The notes beneath the pieces were generated by a model. It searched no databases and had not been told where the DNA came from. It saw only the letters and a list, made by a program, of their open reading frames with translations. Shown one piece after another: positions 49,232-57,866 of a DNA stretch of 64,000 nt; positions within the stretch are counted from its first letter, which is position 1, and each line of letters starts with the position of its first letter. The stretch is from positions 44,736 to 108,735 of the forward strand of contig NZ_CAJYQD010000001.1 in NCBI RefSeq assembly GCF_913776855.1, in the 5' to 3' direction. The position numbers were made by a program, and so were the translations under genes. The stretch comes from an uncultured Sphingomonas sp. GTDB lineage: Bacteria; Pseudomonadota; Alphaproteobacteria; Sphingomonadales; Sphingomonadaceae.

Positions 49232-49353
49232 CGGCGTGGGGCCCCTAACGTCACCCGCAGTGATAACGGATACGGGTTGATGCGACGTTAAGCGATCGGC
49301 CAGGCGGGGGTCGAGGGGGCGATCCGTCCGCCCCAAGCTGGAGGATACCCCTG

Positions 49354-50496
49354 CTATCCCCGAACGATCTTCAGATATGCGTCCAGCACCGACTGGCTCG
49401 CCGTATCCCAGCGATAGCCCTTCGCAGCCTCATGCCCCACTAGCCCCATGCGCCAGCGCAGGTCGGCATCTTCGCACAGCCGCGCGATCGCATCGGCATA
49501 CGCGGGGACGTCGCGCGGCGGCACCAGGAAGCCGGTCGTCCGGTCCTCGACCATGCCCACCGCACCGGTCGCGCGGGCGGCGACGACGGGCACGCCGGCG
49601 GCCATCGCCTCCAGCGTGACGTTGCCGAACGTTTCGGTGATCGAGGGATTGAAGAACACGTCCATCGACGCGACTGCACGGCCCAGATCGTCGCCCGCCT
49701 GGAACCCGGCGAATACCGCGTGCGGGACGCGTTCGGCGAACCAGTCGCGCGCCGGGCCTTCGCCGATCACCAGGATGCGGTGCTTGGTGCCGCGCCGCTG
49801 CAATTCGGTCGCAACCTCCGAGAAGACGTCGAGACCCTTTTCCAATACCAGTCGCCCGAGAAAGCTGACCGCCACCTCGTCGTCGCCGATGCCGAGCGAG
49901 CGCCGCCAGTCGAGATCGCGCATCGCCGGGCTGAACCGTTGGTGATCGACCCCGCGCGACCAGATGCCGATGGGCGAGGTCACGCCCCATTCGCGCAGCA
50001 GGTCGGCCATGCCGCGGCCGGGTACCATCACCTGGTCGGCGCGATTGTAGAACCGCTTCGACAGCGCGACCGCCATCGGCTCCAGAAACCCGATGCCGTA
50101 ATATTGCGGATAGGTTTCGAAGCGCGTGTGAAGCGAGGCGAGTGTCGCAATCCCGTTGTCGCGGCCCCAGCTAAGCGCACGATGCCCGAGGATGTCGGGG
50201 GCGGAGACATGGACGATGTTCGGCGCGAAAGCCGTCAGGTCGGCGCGCGTCTTCGCGGTCAGCCCGCGTGCCAGCTTATATTCGCCACGTCCGCCGGGCA
50301 TCCCGTACGCCGGCACGCTGACCAGATCACCGGTCGGCGGAAACGCCGGCCTGTCGGTCGTCGGCGAATAGACGCGTAAGGTGACGCCATGGTCGAGCAG
50401 GTGACGTGCAAGGCGGTTGAGCGCCTGGTTGGCGCCGTCACGGACATAGTTATAGTTTCCGCTGAACATCGCGACGCGGAGCTGGGAAGGCTTCAT
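49354..50496 (-). CDS. Glycosyltransferase family 4-like protein
   Basis: FSGNYNYVRDGANQALNRLARHL, VIGEGPARDWF, FFNPSITETFGNVTLEAMAAGVPVVAARATG. Confidence 0.93.
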   Translation of the reverse strand: MKPSQLRVAMFSGNYNYVRDGANQALNRLARHLLDHGVTLRVYSPTTDRPAFPPTGDLVSVPAYGMPGGRGEYKLARGLTAKTRADLTAFAPNIVHVSAPDILGHRALSWGRDNGIATLASLHTRFETYPQYYGIGFLEPMAVALSKRFYNRADQVMVPGRGMADLLREWGVTSPIGIWSRGVDHQRFSPAMRDLDWRRSLGIGDDEVAVSFLGRLVLEKGLDVFSEVATELQRRGTKHRILVIGEGPARDWFAERVPHAVFAGFQAGDDLGRAVASMDVFFNPSITETFGNVTLEAMAAGVPVVAARATGAVGMVEDRTTGFLVPPRDVPAYADAIARLCEDADLRWRMGLVGHEAAKGYRWDTASQSVLDAYLKIVRG

Positions 50497-50589
50497 CCGC
50501 GTGCCCATAGCGCCGGAACGCTCCGTACGCCACCGGAACGCTTGGCCGCTGCAACGGGTTGACCCGCCTGTCAAACAGGAGCGGACAGG

Positions 50590-50802
50590 ATGAGCGACAG
50601 CTACAAGAAGGGCCAGAAGGTCAAATGGTCGTGGGGCAACGGTACGGCGGAGGGCAAGGTCGAGGAGCGCTTCGACCGCCGTGTGCAGCGGACGATCAAG
50701 GGGAGCAAGATCACGAAGAACGGCACCAAGGACAATCCCGCCTATCTGATCGAGCAGGATGACGGGACGAAGGTCCTGAAGAGAGGCAGCGAACTCGACT
50801 GA
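50590..50802 (+). CDS. DUF2945 / HVA1 tudor-like small protein
   Basis: KKGQKVKWSWGNGTAEGKVEERF...KNGTKDNPAYLIEQDDGTKVLKRGSEL. Confidence 0.88.
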   Translation: MSDSYKKGQKVKWSWGNGTAEGKVEERFDRRVQRTIKGSKITKNGTKDNPAYLIEQDDGTKVLKRGSELD

Positions 50803-50840
50803 TATTCCCCTTTCGTTCCGCATCTGCTAAGGGCGCGCGC

Positions 50841-52208
50841 ATGGCAAAACCCCAGAAGCGCTATGTCTGCCAGCAATGCGGATCGGTATCCTCGAAATGG
50901 GCGGGACAATGCGCCGATTGCGGCGACTGGAACACGCTGGTCGAGGATGCCGGCGCGGTCGTCACCCCGTTTTCGGCGCGGCATAATCTGCAAAGCGGCG
51001 GACGGCCGATCCTGTTGTCGGGGCTCGATACCGACATCGCGCTGCCCGACCGGCTGAAGACCGAGATTACCGAACTCGACCGGGCGTTGGGCGGCGGCTT
51101 CGTGGAAGGATCGGCGACGCTGATCGGCGGCGATCCCGGCATCGGCAAATCGACCCTGCTGTTGCAGGCGGCGGCCAAGCTCGCGCTGGCGGGCAAGGGC
51201 GTTGCCTACGTCTCGGGCGAAGAGGCCGCCGATCAGGTCCGGCTGCGCGCCCGCCGCCTCGGCCTCGGCAACGCGCCGGTGCAGCTGGCGGCGGCGACGT
51301 CGGTGCGCGACATCCTGACCACGTTCGGGGGATCGGCCGCGCCGGACCTGCTCATCATCGATTCGATCCAGACGATGCACAGCGACCTGATCGAAGGGGC
51401 GCCGGGTACCGTCAGCCAGGTGCGCGCCTCCTCGGGCGAACTGATCCGCTTCGCCAAGGAACGCGGCACCGCCGTCGTGCTGGTCGGCCATGTGACCAAG
51501 GACGGGTCGATCGCCGGCCCACGCGTCCTCGAACACATGGTCGATACCGTGCTGGCGTTCGAGGGGGAGCGCAGCCACCAGTATCGTATCCTGCGCGCGA
51601 TGAAGAACCGCTTCGGTGGCACCGACGAAATCGGCGTCTTCGCGATGGAAAGCGAAGGATTATCGGAAGTTTCAAACCCTTCGTCGCTGTTCCTGACAAG
51701 CCGTGACGAGAATGTCACCGGCACCGTCGTCTTCCCCGCACTGGAGGGGACCCGCCCAGTGCTGGTCGAGGTGCAGGCGCTGACCGTCCGCTTGGCATCC
51801 GGCGCGACGCCGCGGCGTGCGGTGGTCGGCTGGGACTCGGGGCGGTTGGCGATGATCCTCGCGGTATTGGAGGCACGCTGCGGCCTGGCGTTTGCGACCG
51901 CCGAAGTCTATCTCAACATCGCTGGCGGCTACCGCGTGACCGACCCCGCCGCCGATCTGGCCGTGGCGGCAGCGCTGGTGTCGGCGCTGTCCGAACGACC
52001 GGTCCCGTCCGATGCGATCGTGTTCGGCGAAATCGCGCTGTCGGGGGAGGTCCGCCCCGTGGCGCATGGCGCGCTCAGGCTGAAGGAAGCCGGCAAGCTC
52101 GGCTTTTCACGCGCGCTTGCCCCCGCGGCCCAGGCGGAGGGCGGGGCAGTCAAGCTGTCCGGGTTCAAGGACCTGCCGAGGTTCGTCGACTACATGCTTG
52201 GCCGCTAA
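50841..52208 (+). CDS. radA: DNA repair protein RadA
   Basis: CQQCGSVSSKWAGQCADCGDWNTLVE zinc finger, GGDPGIGKSTLLLQ, KNRFGGTDEIGVF, C-terminal Lon-like domain. Confidence 0.97.
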   Translation: MAKPQKRYVCQQCGSVSSKWAGQCADCGDWNTLVEDAGAVVTPFSARHNLQSGGRPILLSGLDTDIALPDRLKTEITELDRALGGGFVEGSATLIGGDPGIGKSTLLLQAAAKLALAGKGVAYVSGEEAADQVRLRARRLGLGNAPVQLAAATSVRDILTTFGGSAAPDLLIIDSIQTMHSDLIEGAPGTVSQVRASSGELIRFAKERGTAVVLVGHVTKDGSIAGPRVLEHMVDTVLAFEGERSHQYRILRAMKNRFGGTDEIGVFAMESEGLSEVSNPSSLFLTSRDENVTGTVVFPALEGTRPVLVEVQALTVRLASGATPRRAVVGWDSGRLAMILAVLEARCGLAFATAEVYLNIAGGYRVTDPAADLAVAAALVSALSERPVPSDAIVFGEIALSGEVRPVAHGALRLKEAGKLGFSRALAPAAQAEGGAVKLSGFKDLPRFVDYMLGR

Positions 52209-52210
52209 TT

Positions 52211-52230
52211 CCTCCCCGGCACGGGGAGGA
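52211..52230. repeat. Single-hairpin copy of the cctccccgg-n-acggggagg intergenic repeat
   Basis: cctccccggcacggggagga right after the radA stop; same core as both arms of the 5548-5678 repeat. Confidence 0.7.
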
Positions 52231-52291
52231 TCAGTGATGCGATCGACACCATCACCTCGACAATTCCCCCACCGCCCGGCATAGCCGCCCC

Positions 52292-52813
52292 ATGGGCCTG
52301 ACTTCGCTCGACATCGCCGTCCTCTGCACCGTTGGCGGCGCTGCGGTGCTGGGCTTTTTGCGCGGCTTCGTCACCGAAGTCCTGTCGCTGGCTGCCTGGG
52401 CGCTGGTCGTGTTGCTGCTGAAACTGTTCCACACGCCCGTTGCCGCCGCGCTGGTCGGACCGACCGGGACGGCGGGCGGTGCGGCGACCCTGGCCTTCGC
52501 GCTGATCGCCGGTACAGGCTATTTCGCCGGGCGGCTCGTCGCCAACGGCATTGGTGCGCGCACCCGTGCCTCGGTCCTGGGGCCCGTCGACCGTGCGCTC
52601 GGCTTCGGCTTTGGTGCGCTGAAAGGGTTGATCCTCGTCAGCCTCGCATTCCTGCTGCTGCTGCTCGCGGCCGACTTCATCGGCGGCGGTTCGACCCGCC
52701 GGCCGCTTTGGATCAAGAACGCGCGTACTTATCCGCTGCTCAATGCCACCAGCACCAGCGCCGTCGACTTCATCGACCGTCGCCGCCGGGGCGAACCGGT
52801 GTTCGGGGAATAG
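52292..52813 (+). CDS. CvpA family protein
   Basis: LTSLDIAVLCTVGGAAVLGFLRGFVTEVLSLAAWALVV, four TMs. Confidence 0.92.
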   Translation: MGLTSLDIAVLCTVGGAAVLGFLRGFVTEVLSLAAWALVVLLLKLFHTPVAAALVGPTGTAGGAATLAFALIAGTGYFAGRLVANGIGARTRASVLGPVDRALGFGFGALKGLILVSLAFLLLLLAADFIGGGSTRRPLWIKNARTYPLLNATSTSAVDFIDRRRRGEPVFGE

Positions 52814-52866
52814 AAAAAGCCGGGCATCGACTCGCCACCGTCACGATTGCGCCCTACATCCGACGG

Positions 52867-53304
52867 GTGAGCGCAAACCTGTACAACACCGACATCCTCC
52901 GCCTTGCTGCCGAAACCGCGCAGGCCGTCCGCCTTTCCGATCCGCACGCTTCCGTCGAAAAGCGCTCGCCCATCTGCGGCAGCCGGGTGACGGTCGATAT
53001 CGCGGTGGGCGATGATGGACGTGTCGCTGCGGTCGGGATGCTGGTGCGCGCCTGCGCGCTGGGGCAGGCATCGTCGGCGTTGCTGGCGCGCGCGATCGTC
53101 GGCAAGTCGCCGGCGGACCTCGCCGCCGCGAGCGAGGCATTGGCCGCCTGGCTGGCGGGGGAGGGCGACCTGCCCGACTGGCCTGGCCTGGCATTGTTCG
53201 AACCGGCCCGTCCGCACAGCGCCCGTCACGCTTCGATCCGGCTCGCCTTCGAAGCCGCTGCCGAAGCCGCACGCCATGCCGCCGACCAACGGGCCGCCGC
53301 CTGA
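52867..53304 (+). CDS. Iron-sulfur cluster assembly scaffold (NifU-like) protein, GTG start
   Basis: ICGSRVTVDI...RACALGQASSALLARAIVGKS. Confidence 0.82.
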   Translation: MSANLYNTDILRLAAETAQAVRLSDPHASVEKRSPICGSRVTVDIAVGDDGRVAAVGMLVRACALGQASSALLARAIVGKSPADLAAASEALAAWLAGEGDLPDWPGLALFEPARPHSARHASIRLAFEAAAEAARHAADQRAAA

Positions 53305-55088
53305 TGGAACATGGCACCGCGTCGCTGCTCCATGATTTCGCGCCGCTCTTGGGCGCGGCGCTGGTGTTCGTCCTGATCTTCCGCAAGCTGGGTTTGGGTG
53401 CGACGCTTGGCTATCTCGTCGCCGGCTCGGTCGTCGGGCCGCAGGTGCTGGGGCTGGTCGGCAACGCCGAATCGAAGCTCGCCATTGCGGAACTCGGCAT
53501 CACGCTGCTCCTGTTCCTCGTCGGCCTAGAGCTGTCGCCGTCGCGCCTGTGGCAGATGAAGCGCGACATTTTCGGCCTCGGCCTGATGCAGGTCGTGCTG
53601 TGCGGCGTCGCGATCACCGGAGTCGTATGGCTGGCGACCCATTTCAGCTGGGCCGCCGCGCTGGCGCTCGGCCTGCCGCTCGCCCTGTCGTCGACGGCGC
53701 AGGTCCTGCCGATGCTGCAATCGGCGGGGCGCATGAAGACGCCGTTCGGCGAACGGGCCTTTGCGATCCTGTTGTTCCAGGACCTGTCGATCGTTCCGCT
53801 CATCACCATCGTCGCCGCCCTGTCGCGCAATCCCGCGGATGCCGGTGGTCCGCCGGGATGGCAGCTGGCACTGTGGACGGTCGGCGCGGTCGTCGGGCTG
53901 ATCCTTGCCGGCCGCTTCCTGTTGCGCCCGCTCTTCCGCCTGATCGGCAATATGGGCGAGCGCGAAATGTTCGTGTTCGCCGGCCTGTTCACCGTGATTG
54001 CCAGTGCGGCGGTGATGCAGGCGCTGGGCCTGTCCACCGCGCTCGGCGCGTTCATCGCCGGCGTGATGCTGGCCGACAGCCCGTATCGCCACGAGCTGGA
54101 GGCCGACGTCGAACCGTTCCGGTCGATCCTGCTCGGCCTGTTCTTCCTCGCGGTCGGGATGATGCTCGATCTGGGCGCGATCGTCGAGCGACCGGTGTTC
54201 GTCGTCGGCATGGCGATTGCGCTGATCGCGACCAAGGGGCTGGTGATCTTCGGCCTTGGCCGGCTGTTCGGAATGCCGTGGCGCGGGGCGCTCGCGCTGG
54301 GACTGCTGCTCAGCCAGGGGGGCGAATTCGGCTTCGTGCTGTTCGCACAGGCGCAGAACGCGCTGCTGATCGCGCCCGAAGCCGCAAGCGTGTTCGGCGC
54401 GATCGTCACCCTGTCGATGGCGACCACCCCGTTCCTGATGATGGCGACGCGCAAGTTCCGCGCGGACCCCGACAAGAAGCATGGCGACACGCCGGAAGGG
54501 CCGCGCCATGACGGCGCCAGCGCAGTCGTCGCCGGCTATGGCCGTTTTGGACAGACGGTCGCGCAGATGCTGCTGGCGCAGGGGATCAGCGTCACGGTCA
54601 TCGATCGCGATGTGGAAATGATAGAAGTCGCCGATAGCTTCGGCATGAAGGTCTATTATGGCGATGGCACCCGCATCGACCTGCTACGCCTCGCCGGGGC
54701 GCAGGACGCCGCGCTGCTGCTGTTCTGCGTCGATGGCGATCCGTTCGAAATCGACACGATCGAGGCGATCCATCAGGCGTTTCCCGATGCCGGCATCTTC
54801 GTGCGCGCCTATGACCGCCGATCGGTCGTGAAGTTGGCCGGCGCCCCGGTACAGGGCGTGTTCCGCGAAGTCCTCGATTCCGCCGTCACCATGGCCCGTG
54901 CGGCGATGGTCAGTGTCGGGGTCGACGATGGCGAGATCGACCGGACCGAGGACCTGTACCGCAAGACCGATGCGAAGCGTCTGTCGCAGCAGTCCGAAAC
55001 CGGCGATCTTCGCGAAGGACGCGACATGATATTTACCCATGCCCGTGTCGCCGCCGCATCGGGTACGGTGCCGGACGACGCGGCATGA
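53304..55088 (+). CDS. CPA2-type monovalent cation:proton antiporter with TrkA-N domain (KefB/KefC-like)
   Basis: GYLVAGSVVGPQVLGLV, LSSTAQVLPML, VVAGYGRFGQTVAQMLLAQGISVTVIDRD. Confidence 0.93.
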   Translation: MEHGTASLLHDFAPLLGAALVFVLIFRKLGLGATLGYLVAGSVVGPQVLGLVGNAESKLAIAELGITLLLFLVGLELSPSRLWQMKRDIFGLGLMQVVLCGVAITGVVWLATHFSWAAALALGLPLALSSTAQVLPMLQSAGRMKTPFGERAFAILLFQDLSIVPLITIVAALSRNPADAGGPPGWQLALWTVGAVVGLILAGRFLLRPLFRLIGNMGEREMFVFAGLFTVIASAAVMQALGLSTALGAFIAGVMLADSPYRHELEADVEPFRSILLGLFFLAVGMMLDLGAIVERPVFVVGMAIALIATKGLVIFGLGRLFGMPWRGALALGLLLSQGGEFGFVLFAQAQNALLIAPEAASVFGAIVTLSMATTPFLMMATRKFRADPDKKHGDTPEGPRHDGASAVVAGYGRFGQTVAQMLLAQGISVTVIDRDVEMIEVADSFGMKVYYGDGTRIDLLRLAGAQDAALLLFCVDGDPFEIDTIEAIHQAFPDAGIFVRAYDRRSVVKLAGAPVQGVFREVLDSAVTMARAAMVSVGVDDGEIDRTEDLYRKTDAKRLSQQSETGDLREGRDMIFTHARVAAASGTVPDDAA

Positions 55089-55357
55089 AGGGACGGCCGC
55101 TCGGTGGGCGGCCGGGTTTCGCGTTCGCCGCATTGTGCGCGGCCGTTCGGCGTGAAGCCAGCTTCCGGACCCAACTCGCCTTCGCCGCTTCGACCGGTAT
55201 CGCGCTGGAGGGGGTGGTCGATCTGCTGCACCCCGGCCACCATCCCGAAATTGGCGTCGGGAAGGATATCGCGGCAGGCGCGGTGCTGGTGGCTGCCATG
55301 TCTGCCGTGATCGTCGCAGCGGCGATGGTGGTCGACACATTGGAGTTGTTGCGATGA
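55085..55357 (+). CDS. Diacylglycerol/undecaprenol kinase-like protein, shortened core
   Basis: REASFRTQLAFAA and GVGKDIAAGAVLVAAMSAVIV match DgkA ends; the middle about 25-30 aa appear missing; ATGA coupling on both sides. Confidence 0.7.
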   Translation: MKGRPLGGRPGFAFAALCAAVRREASFRTQLAFAASTGIALEGVVDLLHPGHHPEIGVGKDIAAGAVLVAAMSAVIVAAAMVVDTLELLR

Positions 55358-55689
55358 ACTTCCTGCTCCTCGCCGCTGCGCTGTCGGGCGCGATGGCGGT
55401 CGCGGCTGGTGCGTTCGGGGCGCATGGTGCCTCCGGACTCGCTGCCGACTGGTTGAAGACCGGCGGGCAGTATCAGCTGGCCCATGCCATCGCCGCGCTG
55501 GTCGCGATGAACCTCGCCGCGCGCGGGCCGGGCTGGTTGTTCGTCGCCGGTGGCTTGCTGTTCGGCGGGTCGCTTTACGCGATGGCGCTAGGCGGACCGC
55601 GCGGCCTGCTGGGGCCGATAACACCGCTCGGCGGTCTGGCGATGATTCTCGGCTGGCTGTGGCTCGGCTGGATCGCCCTGCGGCGCTGA
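55354..55689 (+). CDS. DUF423 family membrane protein
   Basis: AVAAGAFGAHG...LKTGGQYQLAHAIAALVAM, LFGGSLYAMAL. Confidence 0.92.
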   Translation: MNFLLLAAALSGAMAVAAGAFGAHGASGLAADWLKTGGQYQLAHAIAALVAMNLAARGPGWLFVAGGLLFGGSLYAMALGGPRGLLGPITPLGGLAMILGWLWLGWIALRR

Positions 55690-55771
55690 GCGTGGCGACT
55701 GGCGCCGACGGCTTTTCCGCAAGTGCGGCGTCGGCGCACGCTACGGCCGTCCTCTCCACGACCCGCCGCGC

Positions 55772-56209
55772 TTAATCGACCGCTATGCCATAGGTGTGGA
55801 ATTGCGCGTCGCGTTCCCAACCGGCGCGGACATACAGCGCGTGTGCGGCGCTGTTGTCGACGGCCGTCGATAATGTCATCCGCGCCGCGCCGATCGACCG
55901 GGCATGGTCGCACGCCGCCGCCAGCAATGCTTCTCCAACCCCGCGTCCGCGTGCTTCCGGCGCGACGAACAGGTCGTTCAGGATCAGGGTCGATCGCATC
56001 CGGACGGACGAGAAGCAGGGGTATAGCTGCACGAAGCCCGCGCCGTCGTCGGCCAGCAGGATCACCGATTGATCGCGCTCGATCCGGGCGGTCAGGAACG
56101 CCCGCGCGCCGTCGAGGTCACCGTTCTGGCCATAGAATTGGCGATAGGCGTCGAACAACGGCACGAGCCGATCGAGATGCTGCAACGTCGCACGGCAGAT
56201 AGTCACCAT
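55772..56209 (-). CDS. GNAT family N-acetyltransferase
   Basis: LILNDLFVAPEARGRGVGEALLAAACDHARSIGAARMTLSTAVDNSAAHALYVRAGWERD. Confidence 0.94.
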   Translation of the reverse strand: MVTICRATLQHLDRLVPLFDAYRQFYGQNGDLDGARAFLTARIERDQSVILLADDGAGFVQLYPCFSSVRMRSTLILNDLFVAPEARGRGVGEALLAAACDHARSIGAARMTLSTAVDNSAAHALYVRAGWERDAQFHTYGIAVD

Positions 56210-56369
56210 GGCCTTCCTCGCTCACCGGGACGGAAGTGCCAGCTTCCGCCCGTCCGTGGGATGTTCGCGCAACGACCGAATCGAGCGATTTCCAACGCTC
56301 GACCGTACACCGTCGCGCGTCATCCTACCGCTGCTACATGAACGTACCGCAAATTTCGCCGCTGGCGGG

Positions 56370-57866
56370 CTATTGTCCGAAGCGACCCTTGCTGGCCTGC
56401 GACACCGCTTCGCGCGCGGCGGCGAGCAGCGCGCCGGCCTTCGCCTCGCATTCGCGCTGTTCATAGGCGGGGTCGCTGTCGGCGACGATGCCTGCACCCG
56501 ACTGGACGTGCATCATCCCGTCCTTGACCACCGCGGTGCGCAGCACGATGCACGAGTCCATCGACCCGTCGGGGCTGAAATAGCCGACGCCGCCTGCATA
56601 GGCGCCGCGCCGTTCCTGCTCCAGTTCGGCGATGATCTGGCACGCCCGGACCTTGGGCGCCCCCGACACCGTACCCGCCGGAAATCCGGCGAACAGCGCG
56701 TCGAGGGCATCGGCATCGGACCGTAACGTGCCGACCACGTTCGACACGATGTGCATGACATGGCTGTAGAATTCGACGGTATAGCTGTCGGTCACCCGCA
56801 CGCTGCCGGTCGATGCCACCCGTCCGACATCGTTGCGGCCAAGGTCCAGCAGCATCAGATGTTCGGCGCGTTCCTTGGGATCGGCGAGCAGGCTGGTGCG
56901 GTTCGCCTCGTCTTCCGCCGCCGTGGCGCCGCGGGGGCGGGTCCCGGCGATCGGCCGGATCGTCACCTCGCCATCGCGCAGCCGCACGAGAATTTCCGGG
57001 CTGGACCCGGTGAGTGCGAAGCCGGGCAGGTCGAGGTGATAGAGGAACGGCGACGGGTTGATCCGTCGCAATGCCCGGTACAATTCGAACGGTTGCAGCG
57101 GAAACGGCGTGGTAAAACGCTGTGCCAGGACGACCTGAAAAATGTCACCGGCCGCGATATATTCCTTCGCCGCCGCGACCATCTCGCCATAACGGCCGGC
57201 GGGCAGGACGGGGGTCAGCGCCAGGTCCGGGACTTCGGACAGCCGGGCCGGCGCGGGCAGGGCGGCGGCGTCGAGCGCGGCTTCGGTCGCTTCGATCCGC
57301 TCCGCCGCCGCCTCGATGCTGGCGCCGGGCCATACCGGTGCGACGACGAACAGCGTGTCGGACAGCCGGTCGAACACCAGCAGCACGGTCGGCCGCACGA
57401 ACATCATGTCGGGCAGGCCCAGGGCATCCTCCGCCACCTGCGGCAGCGTTTCGACCAGTCCGACCGTCTCGTAACCGAAATAGCCGACCAGACAGGCCAG
57501 CGCGCGCGGCAGGGCGGCCGGCACGTCCATCCGGCACTGTCCGACCAGCGTCCGCAGCGCGGCGAGCGTCGGCTCTTCGCACGCAACGAACGCGGCGCGA
57601 TCGGTCAGCCAGTGGCCATTGATCGCTGCATCATTTCCGTTGCCCCGGAACACTAGGTCGGGGGCCAGCCCCAACAGGCTGTAACGGCCCCGCACCGACC
57701 CGCCTTCGACCGATTCCAGCAGAAAATCGCCCCGCCCCGGCTGGATCAGTTTCAGCGCGGCGGCGACCGGCGTTTCGGTATCGGCCACCCGTGTCGTCCA
57801 CAGCAGCGCCGGTTGCCCGCTGGACAGCGCGGCGCGGGCGGCCTCTACCCCCTCGATCCCGCTCAT
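56370..57866 (-). CDS. trpE: Anthranilate synthase component I
   Basis: GDIFQVVLAQRF, PSPFLYHLDL, GTRPRGATAAEDEA, FPAGTVSGAPKVRAC, YAGGVGYFSPDGSMDSCIVLRTAV. Confidence 0.95.
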   Translation of the reverse strand: MSGIEGVEAARAALSSGQPALLWTTRVADTETPVAAALKLIQPGRGDFLLESVEGGSVRGRYSLLGLAPDLVFRGNGNDAAINGHWLTDRAAFVACEEPTLAALRTLVGQCRMDVPAALPRALACLVGYFGYETVGLVETLPQVAEDALGLPDMMFVRPTVLLVFDRLSDTLFVVAPVWPGASIEAAAERIEATEAALDAAALPAPARLSEVPDLALTPVLPAGRYGEMVAAAKEYIAAGDIFQVVLAQRFTTPFPLQPFELYRALRRINPSPFLYHLDLPGFALTGSSPEILVRLRDGEVTIRPIAGTRPRGATAAEDEANRTSLLADPKERAEHLMLLDLGRNDVGRVASTGSVRVTDSYTVEFYSHVMHIVSNVVGTLRSDADALDALFAGFPAGTVSGAPKVRACQIIAELEQERRGAYAGGVGYFSPDGSMDSCIVLRTAVVKDGMMHVQSGAGIVADSDPAYEQRECEAKAGALLAAAREAVSQASKGRFGQ

